Source: Bacillota bacterium | GTDB taxonomy: Bacteria > Bacillota > Clostridia > DSM-8532 | Assembly: GCA_023446675.1 (NCBI GenBank) | Contig: JAEXPO010000603.1 | Location: forward strand, 1 to 7,914 | DNA: 7,914 nucleotides | Direction of reading: 5' to 3' | Shown: in pieces, positions 7,052 through 7,914 of the stretch | Layout: each line of letters opens with the position of its first letter | Position numbering within the stretch: position 1 is the stretch's first letter | Translations under genes and position numbers: made by a program | Notes under the pieces: model-generated | Databases searched by the model: none | Seen by the model: the letters and a program-made list of their open reading frames with translations, nothing else | Told to the model about the DNA's origin: nothing

Positions 7052-7194
7052 CATTCGACGTGCGAAACGTTGTTTCGATATAGATTCAGACCCAGGTGGC
7101 TGACCCCATTGAGGACTGACGTAGCGCACTTTCGAGCCCGCAGAAGCGGGAACGAGTACCTGTGATACCGGGAGAGATCCCGAAGTTATCATGC
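7052..7194 (+). promoter_or_regulatory. Structured rpsL-rpsG spacer, candidate S7-type translational operator
   Basis: The 198-base spacer (7013-7210) lacks a credible plus-strand gene but can form a compact series of helices. Near 7056 there are two exclusive hairpins: 7056-7061 with 7067-7072, or 7063-7068 with 7072-7077. Next is a hairpin 7086-7092/7098-7103, whose loop CAGGT (7093-7097) is fully complementary to ACCTG at 7158-7162. A third hairpin pairs 7131-7134/7153-7156 and 7137-7141/7146-7150 across an AG/AA internal loop, with loop AGAA. Last is TGATA/TATCA (7163-7167/7187-7191) topped by CGGGA/TCCCG around a GAGA tetraloop. The last three helices abut with almost no gap and end three bases before the rpsG ribosome site. 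In E. coli, S7 is known to control the str operon by binding the rpsL-rpsG spacer. The same role here is inference; pairings were found by eye. Confidence 0.5.
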
Positions 7195-7210
7195 AAAGGA
7201 GGGAAGAATA

Positions 7211-7667
7211 GTGCCAAGAAGAGGACATGTACCAAAAAGAGACGTACTTGCTGATCCTATATACAATGATAAGACTGTAACAAAGCTTATCAATAACATT
7301 ATGCAGGACGGTAAGAGGGGTGTTGCCCAGAAGATCTGCTATGAAGCGTTTGACATGATCAAGGAGAAAACCGGAAAGGATCCCCTGGAGGTTTTCCAGC
7401 TTGCCATGAACAATATTATGCCTGTTCTGGAGGTTAAGGCCAGAAGAGTAGGCGGCGCAACTTATCAGGTTCCTATGGAAGTAAGACCTGAAAGAAGGCA
7501 AGCTCTTGGTCTGCGTTGGCTGGTAGGTTATGCTACCAAGAGAAGCGAACGCACCATGAAGGAAAAAATTGCCAACGAAATTATGGACGCAACCAATAAT
7601 CTTGGGGCAGCCGTCAAGAAGAAAGACGACACCCATAAGATGGCGGAAGCAAACAAGGCTTTTGCAA

Positions 7668-7681
<14 letters not shown>
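7211..7681 (+). CDS. rpsG: 30S ribosomal protein S7
   Basis: S7 is a primary assembly protein that nucleates the 3' major (head) domain of 16S rRNA. At 156 residues it has exactly the usual bacterial length. Clear landmarks are [10 protein letters not shown] at the N-terminus, the [18 protein letters not shown] helix, and [19 protein letters not shown] (residues about 76-94) in the RNA-binding beta arm. [11 protein letters not shown] follows, and the C-terminus ends in [15 protein letters not shown]. The start codon is GTG, set by AAAGGAGGG at 7195-7203. The upstream structured spacer ends just before this site, so folding or protein binding there could control initiation. The stop TAA at 7679-7681 is in the same frame as fusA, which begins 48 bases later. 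Confidence 0.99.

Positions 7682-7914
<233 letters not shown>

Noticed and set aside
7113..7122. Resemblance of GGACTGACGT in the spacer to GGATGACGTC of 16S rRNA, as S7 target mimicry
   Set aside because: The match is short and needs an inserted base, and that 16S segment is not the main S7 contact region, so it was not used as evidence.
7116..7134. Hammerhead-ribozyme-like CTGA near a TTTCG segment in the spacer
   Set aside because: The invariant CUGANGA and GAAA core with proper stems is absent on both strands.
7028..7636. Minus-strand 202-codon frame across rpsG and the spacer
   Set aside because: Most of it is the antisense of rpsG, and its protein shows no recognisable domain. It is a shadow frame and not evidence that the spacer codes.

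Overview
The window most likely comes from a Clostridia-like member of the Bacillota (Firmicutes). The evidence is the gene order L7Ae-family protein - rpsL - rpsG - fusA, strong Shine-Dalgarno (SD) sequences ahead of most genes, a Firmicutes-style S12 with an extended N-terminal region, and an RsmC/YbxB-like methyltransferase. Genus cannot be read from the sequence.

Layout. (1) Positions 1-3310, plus strand: a compact operon for a BtuCDF/FhuBCD-type importer. It holds a solute-binding lipoprotein cut by the left edge, a FecCD permease and an ATPase, followed by a class I methyltransferase that overlaps the ATPase gene by 8 bases. The cargo is a siderophore, haem or cobamide; the sequence does not decide which. 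(2) Positions 3311-3429: a convergent gap with one long, near-perfect hairpin. (3) Positions 3430-5961, minus strand: a large cytoplasmic glycoside hydrolase resembling the GH106/alpha-L-rhamnosidase group, standing alone. (4) Positions 5962-6269: a divergent intergenic region with a small palindrome, three helically phased 10-base repeats and a strong sigma-A-type promoter. (5) Positions 6270-7914, plus strand: the head of the str operon, with an 81-residue L7Ae/YbxF-like RNA-binding protein, rpsL (S12), rpsG (S7) and the first 61 full codons of fusA (EF-G), cut by the right edge.

How the parts relate. The importer genes form one unit: the binding protein delivers ligand to the permease, and the ATPase powers transport. 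The str genes form a second unit for translation, driven here by their own promoter because rpoC is not directly upstream as it is in many Firmicutes. Nothing visible ties the glycosidase to either unit.

The most unusual signals are in the str operon. fusA has no ATG, GTG or TTG in frame between the rpsG stop codon and its conserved GTPase region. The start implied by homology and SD spacing is AUA, inside a perfect 14-base palindrome that also covers part of the SD. The 198-base rpsL-rpsG spacer can fold into a compact set of helices ending just before the rpsG SD. It is a candidate S7-type translational operator or an undescribed structured mRNA element.
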